From: Acanthosepion pharaonis
Taxonomy: Eukaryota > Mollusca > Cephalopoda > Sepiida > Sepiidae
Reading direction: 5' to 3'
DNA length: 64,000 bases
Assembly (NCBI GenBank): GCA_903632075.3
Contig: CAHIKZ030004549.1
Coordinates: 1,367,001 to 1,431,000, forward strand
Position numbers and translations under genes: made by a program. Shown one piece after another: positions 54,932 through 64,000 of the stretch (position 1 is its first letter; each line of letters begins with the position of its first letter). The notes beneath the pieces were generated by a model. The model saw nothing but the letters and a program-made list of their open reading frames with translations. It made no database searches and was not told the origin of the DNA.

Positions 54932-55395
54932 TATTTTATTAAAGACATTTTTATGTTTAACGTTCTTTTTATAGATACAAGTATTTAAGTAAATGCTCTG
55001 TTTATAATAAACAGTATTAAATAACATTTACCGGACTGAATGTCCGAGAAATTTTCATAGAAAATATTCGTCCTTTGACAGGATTCGAACCTGCATCCTA
55101 TGAGCGTTCGGTAGGCAAGGTCGAATTTACTGCTTATAAACTTTAATCTTCCATGAATCTCATACATCCTATACGGAACCGTCATTTACGCTGACGTGCC
55201 TTAACCGACTCGGCCACAAAGGAGCGTTCGGTAGGCAAGGTCGAATTTACTGCTTATAAACTTTAATCTTCCATGAATCTCATACATTCAGGCCGGTAAA
55301 TGTTATTTAATACTGTTTATTATAAACAGAGCATTTACTTAAATACTTGTATCTATAAAAAGAACGTTAAACATAAAAATGTCTTTAATAAAATA
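54932..55395. mobile_element. Head-to-head SINE fold-back 2 with exact ~103-bp arms
   Basis: Left arm 54932-55034 and right arm 55293-55395 are exact inverted copies of the family-S tail (TTTATAGATACAAGTATTTA left; CCGGTAAATGTTATTTAATA right). Between them are a minus-strand head (GACAGGATTCGAACCTGC; TTAACCGACTCGGCCACAAA) and a 66-bp direct repeat (55102-55167 and 55222-55287, GAGCGTTCGGTAGGCAAGG...). Confidence 0.9.
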
Positions 55396-55521
55396 TATAT
55401 ATACATAAAGAAAGAACAGTAAGATATATAATCCGGTGTTCTTATAGATATTTCTATTTTTACAAAATAGTGCTCAATGTAAATTTACAAAGCATTAACA
55501 TTAGAAATTAATTTATTTAAA

Positions 55522-55523
<2 letters not shown>

Positions 55524-55590
<67 letters not shown>
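55524..55590. repeat. (TA)n
   Basis: Pure alternation of about 66 bp; shorter (TA)n also at about 55700-55730 and 55891-55929. Confidence 0.9.
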
Positions 55591-55592
<2 letters not shown>

Positions 55593-55699
55593 GGTACTAA
55601 AAGTTCAACTCACTTTAAAAATCTGACCAAACATCTGAGTTATGGGGAATCTTCTTTCTGCCAGGCTGCGGCTGGGAACTTTTCGAGATATCCCAGTAC

Positions 55700-55731
<32 letters not shown>

Positions 55732-55885
55732 ATAATATTAGTAATTAATATACACATATATATATATGTACATATATCTAAAACACACAAATATATATAC
55801 AAACGTACATACACACATACATATATATATAAATACGATCCCAATGTAATAAATTATGATCATGGAGTACTAGTGTTTAAGCCTT

Positions 55886-55929
<44 letters not shown>

Positions 55930-55931
<2 letters not shown>

Positions 55932-56497
55932 GGGTGTAACAGTAAAATTGTCTAAATCGTATAACAGCATGGGATAACTGTACATCCCACAAAGTGTTTA
56001 ATATAAAAGAAGAACACTAAACTAATTGAGTTTCTTTTTCCAGGTTTTCAGATAAGACGTTTAGCCGTCTTGTCGTAAGAATCACTGAAAAGCCTTTGAG
56101 TTATTCAGCTAGAACGAGAAAAGATTAAAATCGTTTTGTGTGTCAGCCCCACTATGTCTTCCCAATTGAGCAATGGTAAGAGGAAAAAGATGCTTCAGAC
56201 CGTCAGTAATGGTGCGAACATTGGCGAACTTTGGCTTCCATCTTCAAAGTCCATTCAAGAACCATCAAGAGAACGGTGAATAAGTTTTTAAAAAGAGAAA
56301 GCAATAGCGAGGAAAATTGGATCAGGAGGTCACCAGGGATCATCCTTTCAACAGAGCTAAATATATTCCTATTGTTCAAAGTAGAATCCAATAGCGTTGT
56401 AAAAATTTCGGAGAATTCCAGTAATTCTAATCATTACTAAGATACAATAGTTCAAATCGTAATCTAACAATTGGACAATTTTGCTGTTACAACCTTT
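55930..56497 (+). mobile_element. Tc1/mariner-like element, internally deleted, ~567 bp
   Basis: TIRs GGTGTAACAGTAAAATTGTC (left) and, reverse-complemented, GGTTGTAACAGCAAAATTGTC (right). An HTH fragment, split by a frameshift, reads MSSQLSNGKRKKMLQTVSNG (56155-) then ASIFKVHSRTIKRTVNKFLK (56234-). No catalytic domain. It is flanked on both sides by (TA)n. Confidence 0.6.
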
Positions 56498-56507
56498 ATA
56501 TATACAT

Positions 56508-56919
<412 letters not shown>

Positions 56920-57156
56920 ATTTAGACAACATTTTTTTCAATTTTATTAAACTGCATTAAGTCGCAAAGTAAAAGTCTGATAATGGCCTTTTAAAGGACG
57001 GACCGCATTACATAGAATATTTTCCACTTTGTCATTCAATTACCCACTATATTGTTATATGGATATTATACGTGCGAATTATTAGAGGTCGCAGATCTAA
57101 ACACATTTATGAACAAACTTATTAACTCATAAATAATACCCACGAATGTATTCTTT

Positions 57157-57237
57157 CTTTCTTTCTTTCTTTCTGTCTGTCTCCTAGCGTAGCTATTTTA
57201 TTATATTCATATCTATCTATCTATCTAAGTATGTTCA

Positions 57238-57292
<55 letters not shown>
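57157..57292. repeat. (CTTT)n and (CTAT)n
   Basis: TTCT/TTTC repeats at 57151-57173, then (ATCT)n at 57208-57227 and 57238-57292. Confidence 0.9.
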
Positions 57293-57293
<1 letters not shown>

Positions 57294-57379
57294 CCAGACT
57301 GTGCACCTGTATCACTTGATATATTTCTGCATATATTTGAGGATAAGTCAAGCGATGGTATTATTCGGAATCGATTTTT

Positions 57380-57870
57380 TAATCGTTTCATCCCAAGCAA
57401 GGCAATAAAGCCACTAAGACATAGGGGGGGGGCAGGTTACAGGAAGTAAAAAGGCATGAGAAGACTTTAGTGAAGAGGAAAAGGACAATAAAGTAACAAG
57501 ATTAAGAAAGACATTGACGTCGCATTTCAATTTATGAAAATCGAAGGTGGGAAGGAAGCAAGAAATCGGAAAGTTGTTCCACAGGTGAGAAGTGCGAGAA
57601 AAAAAAGGCCATTATAATAGGAGTGACGGTTGCATCTAATTCAACCGTAAACCGGTGGGACCCAGTTGCCAGTCTTGTAGCACGCTTAAATTCTCGCAGT
57701 CGAGGTACCAGGGAATAAAAACGCATTAGAAGAGTTGCCATGAAAATATTTGTAGAAAAGACAGAGGGAAGCCACGTCGGTGAGAAAGTGAATGAAGTCG
57801 AGATGTCAGGTTACGATTGATTACATTAAAGATCCTTCCTTGAATTTTGTAAAGAATCTCAAGTTATATA
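57380..57870 (-). mobile_element. LINE family A, 3' end
   Basis: Starts with the family 3' end (CATCCCAAGCAAGGCAATAA, 57388). The minus-strand reading includes FYSLVPRLREFKRATRLATG and SHRFTVELDATVT, part of the post-RT region. It reaches about 57870, where the mini-mariner sits. Confidence 0.7.
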
Positions 57871-57946
57871 TTGTTTTGGTGCATAATTATCAATCGTTTT
57901 ATACAATATACTGTGAAAAACGCCTGATAATTATGCACCAACCCAA
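57871..57946. mobile_element. Mini-mariner (palindromic, ~76 bp)
   Basis: TTGGTGCATAATTATCA (57876-57892) and TGATAATTATGCACCAA (57925-57941) are exact inverted repeats; the right end extends to ACCCAA next to TAAA. The GGTTGGTGCA tip is that of mariner TIRs, and the size and structure parallel the human MADE1 mini-mariner. Confidence 0.7.
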
Positions 57947-57949
57947 TAA

Positions 57950-58200
57950 ATTCTATTGCTGGTAATAATGTATTGCTGGTAATAATTTTTTACAAAGTAT
58001 TTCTGGTATTAAAACCTATTTTTTCACTTTCATAGTGTTTTGGCCCCAATTAGGGGGTTAACTATTTGTCCATAGCTGGGACCCTAACAGGTGCTACCAT
58101 TTCAGGTCAAAGTGGACTTGGGGACACCAGCAATTAAGAGGTGGTTCCACGCTCTTCAAAACCTCCTGATCAGAGGTCTTGCTGTTGGACAAGTCCGACA
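57950..58200 (-). mobile_element. Repeat R2, copy 3
   Basis: Reverse complement of 27330-27540: TGGGACCCTAACAGGTGCTA, GGGGACACCAGCAATTAAG and AAAACCTCCTGATCAGAGG, with only about two of the minisatellite units (TGCTGGTAATAAT, TTTCTGGTATTAAAACC). Confidence 0.6.
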
Positions 58201-58224
58201 ATTATTTATGAACAGTAATTCGGA

Positions 58225-58445
58225 CTTTGCTAACCAGACACTTCTTTGTGGCTGAATGGTTAACAGCACATCAGATCAAATGATGGTTCTTATTTGGCTT
58301 GCAGGTTCGATTCCTGTCGGAGAAGCACATATTTTATACGAAATTTCTCGAACATTCAGGCCGGTAAATGTAATTAATACTGTTTATTTAAAACAAAAAA
58401 CGGAGCATTTACCTAAATAAATTGTATCTGTTAAAGTAACGTATA
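58225..58445 (+). mobile_element. Family-S SINE, well preserved
   Basis: Head TTGTGGCTGAATGGTTAACA (A box) and GCAGGTTCGATTCCTGTCGG (B box; T-arm CAGG/CCTG), then ACATATTTTATACGAAATTTC, GGCCGGTAAATGTAATTAAT and GAGCATTTACCTAAATAAAT. Its pre-head AATTCGGACTTTGCTAACC is shared with 39370 (AATTTGACTTTGCTAACC). Confidence 0.75.
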
Positions 58446-58545
58446 AACAGATTTTTATTTATTTATATATATATATATATAATTGTTTAATAAATAACTA
58501 GAGTATCAACTCATGTATAGGTATCCATGAAAAATAACGTTTAAG

Positions 58546-58551
<6 letters not shown>

Positions 58552-58610
<59 letters not shown>
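58552..58610. repeat. (TA)n then (GA)n
   Basis: (TA)n 58552-58593 followed by (GA)n to 58609. The T-run 58691-58711 and poly-G 58931-58940 lie in the otherwise unannotated 58610-59350. Confidence 0.9.
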
Positions 58611-59357
58611 CGAGAGTCTTACACAAGCCTGAATAAGAGTGGATCGATTTAGGGCAGGGAGTTTGGGGAAAATATTTTGAAGCTGTAACTAAAGATATTT
58701 GGTTTTTTTTTTTTTTTTTTTTGTTTTTTAACTTTGGCATAAGGCCAAATCTAATGAGGAGCGGGACAGGATCCAGGAAGATTGTGTTGCTTCATTCTTT
58801 TAAGTGGGGAGCAAACCTTTGCTGAAAAACGTTATATGCATGTTTACTGTGTTTAGTTTAAATACAAAACCAGTGTTAAATACAGAGTACCAAAGTTGTT
58901 CTGCACCAGTATTTTCAGTGTGCGTGTGTGTTGGGGGGGGGTAGCTTACCCGCATTGAGTTATTGCACGGGGATATTTGTGCACACCCACAGAGACGCAC
59001 GCAACTGACGTTGCGATGTGCTATTTCTTTGTGTCTGTGTGTTCGCCTCGTTGTTAAAAATGTATAACAAACGAAACAATCGCGTGTTTTAATGTAAACC
59101 CCTTCCTCGACTTTAAAAAAACAAAAAAAAAAAAAAACGATTAGACCTTTCAAATTCGAAATGGTAAGATGGTAACATATCAAAATGGTAAAATGGTAAC
59201 ATATCAAAATAAATAAATTTATGATATTTTGCTTACATATGATATGTTTAACAAACATATTCTTGAAGGTAATGAAATTTACTTAATTATTTCTTTAGCA
59301 CTAAGCAGACGCAATTTAATTTATAAATTTGATTTAATTATATAATCACAGTCCCTT

Positions 59358-59387
59358 CGTATCTATCTATCTATCTCATTCTGTTCA

Positions 59388-59424
<37 letters not shown>

Positions 59425-59475
59425 CATTCTGTTCATATCTCTCTATCTCTCTATCTATCTATCTCATTCTGTTCA

Positions 59476-59510
<35 letters not shown>

Positions 59511-59779
59511 TTCATTCTGTTCATATCTATCTATCTATCTATCTATCTCATTCTGTTCATATCTCTATCTATCTATCTATCTATCTCATTCTGTTCTATC
59601 TATCTATCTATTCTATCTCATTCTGTTCATATCTCTATCTATCTATCTATCTATCTCATTCTGTTCATATCTATCTATCTATCTATCTATCTCATTCTGT
59701 TCATATCTCTATCTATCTATCTATCTATCTCATTCTGTTCATATCTCTATCTATCTATCTATCTATCTCATTCTGTTCA

Positions 59780-59812
<33 letters not shown>

Positions 59813-60466
59813 CATTCTGTTCATATCTCTATCTATCTATCTATCTCATTCTGTTCATATCTATCTATTTCATTCTGTTCTATCTATATATCTATCTATC
59901 TATCTCATTCTGTTCATATCTATCTATTTCATTCTGTTCTATCTATATATCTATCTATCTATCTATCTATTTCATTCTGTTCTATCTATCTATCTATCTA
60001 TCTATTTCATTCTGTTCATATCTATCTATCTATCTATCTCATTCTGTTCATATCTCTATCTATCTATCTATCTCATTCTGTTCATATCTCTCTATCTATC
60101 TATCTCATTCTGTTCATATCTCTCTATCTATCTATCTATCTCATTCTGTTCATATCTATCTATCTATCTATCTATCTCATTCTGTTCATATCTATCTATC
60201 TATCTATCTATCTCATTCTGTTCATATCTCTATCTATCTATCTATCTCATTCTGTTCATATCTCTCTATCTATCTATCTATCTCATTCTGTTCATATCTA
60301 TCTATCTATCTATCTCATTCTGTTCATATCTATCTATCTATCTATCTCATTCTGTTCATATCTATCTATCTATCTATCTATCTATCTCATTCTGTTCATA
60401 TCTCTATCTATCTATCTATCTCATTCTGTTCATATCTCTCTATCTATCTCATTCTGTTCATATCTC

Positions 60467-60497
<31 letters not shown>

Positions 60498-60628
60498 CAT
60501 TCTGTTCATATCTCTCTATCTATCTATCTATCTCATTCTGTTCATATCTATCTATCTATCTATCTCATTCTGTTCATATCTATCTATCTATCTATCTATC
60601 TTCATATCTATCTATCTATCTATCTATG
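59358..60628. repeat. Compound (ATCT)n / CATTCTGTTCAT array, 1.27 kb
   Basis: Blocks of 2-8 ATCT units are separated by the constant 12-mer CATTCTGTTCAT (roughly 30-35 occurrences by eye), giving a higher-order unit of about 30-45 bp. Variant units carry CTCT after the 12-mer (ATATCTCTATCT), or lack CAT (CATTCTGTTCTATC). It ends in pure (ATCT)n at about 60600-60627. Confidence 0.95.
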
Positions 60629-60639
60629 TTATCTATAAT

Positions 60640-61335
60640 TCGGTTAATTTATTTCTTTTTCTTTCTCTGCCTAAACATTTTATTTTTGTTTCAGGTTGTT
60701 TTATTCAATTTTAATTGAGATTTTGTGTCGCTGTCACTTCCTCGTAAACAAGTGTCGTTCAAATTTATTTGTTTTTCTTTCATATTTCTATTTCTGTGTT
60801 TAATTTAACAGAAATCAAACCACAACAATAAATAAATAAATTTAGGCTAAAAATTTAGTTATCAGGAAATAAAAATGTCTTCTTACACAAGGTTGCGAGA
60901 TACATATTACTTTTTAACTTCGCCTTTCTCTTGAACTTGATGAAAAATGAAAACACATTTTTCCGGGACATGCTTATTTTAAACAACCAGTGCCATATTT
61001 AAACGAAAACTGGATTCAGGCATTCATTTATTTTGTCCGTAAAGAAGAAAAGTTAAATAAAAAAATAAAAATACTTAGTTCATTGGCTTTAAACTTTAAA
61101 TCAAACGTAAAGCCAAATGTCTACTGCGTAAATAAATACACATTGTATTGTGTATGTCCTTTTAGTTGTCATACTGTATCTTTATATATGTGTGTGTGTG
61201 TGTGTGTGTGTATTTATATTACAATTATCATAATATCTAATAATTTAGGGGATCAGTTTATTACTTAATAACAGTAGAAAACCAATACCCCACTTTATGA
61301 CCAGCAGGCTAGTCTTAATACTTTTTTTTATGCAA
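60640..61335. other. No gene recognised; (GT)n inside
   Basis: AT-rich sequence with (TG)n at 61187-61211. A 92-codon frame at 60990-61268 shows no domain and runs through the microsatellite. Confidence 0.5.
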
Positions 61336-61339
61336 TGTC

Positions 61340-61625
61340 TTTTTCAGCACGTGGCCGATCACGACTTTCCACAGATTTAGGAGAGTGGTTTCCTGTTCTA
61401 TGATTTGAAATTAAGAGTTTTCCTTCTCTTAATTTGGCTTCCGTTCAAATATAACGAGTTCAGTCTGCCTTGCTATTTTTTAACCTTAGCTTAGCTGGAA
61501 GAACAGATGGGCTCATGCCTTTCTCAAAGGCATTTATTCGAAAGTGTACACAATGAGGCTAACCCAAAATTTGAACTCTGTTTTTTACCTGTTTCCACTT
61601 TCTTATCTGTTACACTACACAAACA
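61340..61625 (-). mobile_element. tRNA-derived SINE
   Basis: Minus-strand head at 61625-61555: GTGTAGTGTAACAGATAAGA and AGAGTTCAAATTTTGGGTTA. The body contains GTTTTCCTTCTCTTAATTTG (+), as in 28620-28650. Confidence 0.6.
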
Positions 61626-62047
61626 TCTATACTGGTTTTGCCGCCAAAAAGTAACTGTTGATAAAAATGGAAATTTTTAACCACTTTGTTTTCGCATGTG
61701 AATTTTTTTTAATATGGCCAGTGCAAGGGAGATAATTCTCTGCAGAGGTTAATAGATATAAAAAAAAAACATACAAAAATCTTGAAAAACGTATGTACAA
61801 TTCGTAACATAATTTGATAAAATCATTTTCTAAAGACACGGGTATACAATTCGTGTACACACACCAGTCTGTATTTGCAGATGTCCGTGTACATGAACGC
61901 TGACAGGTTCGACTTGTTTTCATACTTCTAAAATACGGGCTACCCATGTTGTCAGCCTATCTACACACACGCACGACGTCACACATGCATGAATGACGGC
62001 TTCTGCTCTGTGTCTGTGTGTTTGTCTTTTTACTTATCACAATCGGT

Positions 62048-62164
62048 TTATCTCTAAAGCTTCAATGGTTAGCGCGCTGGTCTAGTTGACCAGTGGGCAG
62101 TGAGCTCGATCCTCACTGGCTGCCCTGGTCTAGTAAAGAAAGAGCAACTTCATACCATTAATAG

Positions 62165-62226
<62 letters not shown>
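62048..62226 (+). mobile_element. SINE head followed by (CA)n(TA)n
   Basis: AATGGTTAGCGCGCTGG (A box), a GGTC/GACC stem and GTGAGCTCGATCCTCAC (T-arm with perfect 5-bp stem) form a good tRNA-like fold at 62060-62125. The acceptor-stem ends do not pair, so I call a SINE. (CA)n/(TA)n occupy 62168-62219. Confidence 0.55.
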
Positions 62227-62227
<1 letters not shown>

Positions 62228-62544
62228 TTAAAAGATGCATCAAAATAAATGGGTCTTCTTCAAGGGGTCCCATCGAATGTAAAGAGCCATTCCAACTAGA
62301 GGGGCCCAAATACTCTAAACTGTTCAAATTAATTCAAAGGAGCCCAGTTAAATCTGAAAATAAACAAATATCCTCTGTTCTTATATTTTTTATTTAGTTT
62401 TATCTTGGGGATCCCTACTCTTAGAGATTCTAGGCTGAAGCCCATACCAAGCTGTATGTAAATCCGACACTGAAAATAGATTTACTTTGAGTGATCACAA
62501 CTAAAGATATTCGTTTTTTAGACCGTTGTATGGTTGTGAAAGAA

Positions 62545-62690
62545 AGTTCTCCGTGGCTGAGCGAGTTAACGCGCACCGGATGACGGTGGCTCCCCTCTAT
62601 AAGAGGGTTAAAGGATTGAACTCTGTCAAAAGACATATTTTATTTAGTAAGATTCTCGAATGCACAGTCCGGTAGACATAAAAAAACTGA
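62545..62690 (+). mobile_element. Family-S SINE
   Basis: CTCCGTGGCTGAGCGAGTTA and AAAGGATTGAACTCTGTCAA (boxes A and B), then ACATATTTTATTTAG and the GTCCGGTAGACAT equivalent of GGCCGGTAAAT. The region between the boxes has an extra arm (CTCTATAAGAG), as in class II tRNAs. Confidence 0.65.
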
Positions 62691-63732
62691 ACCGTCTTCT
62701 CAAACACATGTACATGTGTCTGTGTGAGTGGGAGGATGGGAGAGAAACTGAAAGAGAGCAAGTAACAATATTCAAAATTTAATACGTGGAATAGCGAGCA
62801 TACAAAGATTTTAGAAGCATATAAAAAAAAGTTACAAAAACACAGTATCAACGCGCGCGCACACACACAAACACATCGACCTACAGGACACATTTGTAGT
62901 TTTGAAACATAATTGCCATTATGTAGCGATTTTTAACATGTTTTAAAATCCTAAAATACTCTGTATTGAGCACTCTTTTAAATTAAATGTTACGTACAGT
63001 GTTACTTACGTTTGTTCTCATCGTGTATGTATGTTTGTGTAAGTATGAGTGGCGTTCCGACGACAATTCCCCCCCCACTTCCATAAAAACACCGATATAC
63101 GCAACCATATATAAATCTAAAATTTAAAAATTAATCTGCTTGTCTGACGATCTCAAATAGTGTGAAACCCAGGGTCACAAACTCACATCAATCCAACTAA
63201 ATATATCATAACGGCGGGCTCCTCTCCTGCCCACCCCAAATCACCAAGTATAAAAATCTAATATAAGATTAGAAACGAGCGGGTATACTAGTAAAAAAAG
63301 ATAAAATATAACGTTTTTCCCACTAAGTGTTGTTGCTTTGAATAAACTGAAAAAAAAAAAAACCAAAAAAACCCTTAAGGTTTGTCACCCTTGGACAGTT
63401 AACTATGAGCCTTTGCAACATGTCACAGTAAGTCAACTCAAAAATGTGCCTTCCTTTATATAATTCTACATCAAGCGACTCACTTTCCCTGGAAATGAGC
63501 AAGCGCCTAGCGTTAAAAAAACAACAAAAAACTCTCAAACTTTTGAAGCTATATGTCATTCTTTTCTCAGTCAATATGCGTGCACTTCCTTTATTTCCTG
63601 TGAAAATGACATTTACTAAACAAATTTATGTCAGGCACGTACGTATATTCGTATATTTTTAAAATAAGATTCATACACAGAAAATCAACGTATAAAACAA
63701 CTATCAAATGCTTGTCTCCGTTGGCAGATACA

Positions 63733-63790
63733 TAATTAAAAGAAAAAACTTGTAGTTCCAACGAATGTACAAGTTTTTTTCTTTTAATTA
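63733..63790. repeat. Strong hairpin, ~22-bp stem
   Basis: TAATTAAAAGAAAAAACTTG and TA, then an 11-nt spacer, then TACAAG and TTTTTTTCTTTTAATTA; one base bulge. The element is isolated, with no other copy noticed in the window. Confidence 0.6.
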
Positions 63791-64000
63791 AAACAACAAC
63801 TATTTAAAAATGTAAATAAATTGCATTTTAAAATTTTACTAGTGTTATTGAAAATTTTAATTGTGATTTACTATGACTAATCATCAATGACATCATAAAA
63901 GAATTATCATTTTTTTTTCTTAGTTCTCTTCTTTTTGGATGAAAATTAGTCAGGGAAACGAGAAGAACAATGTGATTGAAATCAGTAGAATGTTGCATCC

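Noticed and set aside
55081..55225. Functional tRNA genes
   Set aside because: The A- and B-box sequences here and elsewhere (39.4, 40.2, 43.9, 58.2, 62.1, 62.6 kb) are followed by shared SINE bodies, and acceptor stems do not pair, so they are SINE heads.
58800..59258. 152-codon minus-strand frame
   Set aside because: Low-complexity and T/A-run derived (FFFFCFF, HTHTHT), with no domain and no splice context.
59358..60628. CRISPR-like array
   Set aside because: The regular 12-mer is separated by microsatellite blocks rather than unique spacers, and this is a eukaryotic genome.

Overview
This is an animal nuclear genome window: AT-rich, intron-containing, and dominated by transposable-element debris and (TA)n microsatellites. 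The mix of tRNA-derived SINEs, Penelope-like elements, many degenerate LINE tails and very large introns fits a mollusc, most likely a cephalopod such as an octopus. The taxon is an inference, since no diagnostic gene is present.

The one recognisable host gene is on the + strand: a 3' partial ASB3-like gene (ankyrin repeat and SOCS box protein, substrate adaptor of a Cullin-5 E3 ubiquitin ligase). Its exons are 6055-6207, 26725-26982, 29919-30102, 31961-32682 and 36690-36874. All splice phases agree and together they encode 499 residues ending in a SOCS box. Earlier exons lie outside the window or were not recognised. A 39-nt in-frame candidate cassette exon (36202-36240) sits before the SOCS exon; if its donor is skipped it runs to a stop overlapping AATAAA and would make an isoform without a SOCS box.

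Region 1-6 kb holds LINE tails, a SINE, two copies of an unclassified repeat (R1) with nested insertions, and a pogo/Tigger remnant. The 20.5-kb intron (6.2-26.7 kb) holds (TA)n-associated fold-back elements, two of which contain hammerhead-ribozyme motifs. It also holds a Penelope-like element split by a hAT MITE, a Tc1 element with IR/DR ends, nested LINEs, a second Penelope-like fragment with hammerhead-like sequence in its tail, and a second hAT MITE. The 26.9-36.7 kb introns hold a minisatellite, a third hammerhead-like fold-back, a piggyBac-like MITE inside a LINE, and a promoter/LTR-like segment.

Region 37-64 kb is intergenic or belongs to genes I cannot see. It contains a recent 776-bp tandem duplication of a SINE pair, several TIR elements, two LTR-like segments, a second piggyBac-like MITE, SINE fold-back pairs, internally deleted Tc1/mariner elements, a (TA)n tract of about 400 bp, a mini-mariner, and a 1.27-kb compound (ATCT)n array.

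The most interesting signal is a set of self-cleaving hammerhead-like RNA motifs (6958-7013, 7290-7349, and a degenerate one at 28024-28124). Each lies in the right arm of an imperfect palindrome whose left arm is complementary to much of the ribozyme, and (TA)n tracts adjoin or interrupt the element. Penelope-like elements and animal retrozymes are known carriers of hammerheads, so a retroelement origin is the leading explanation.
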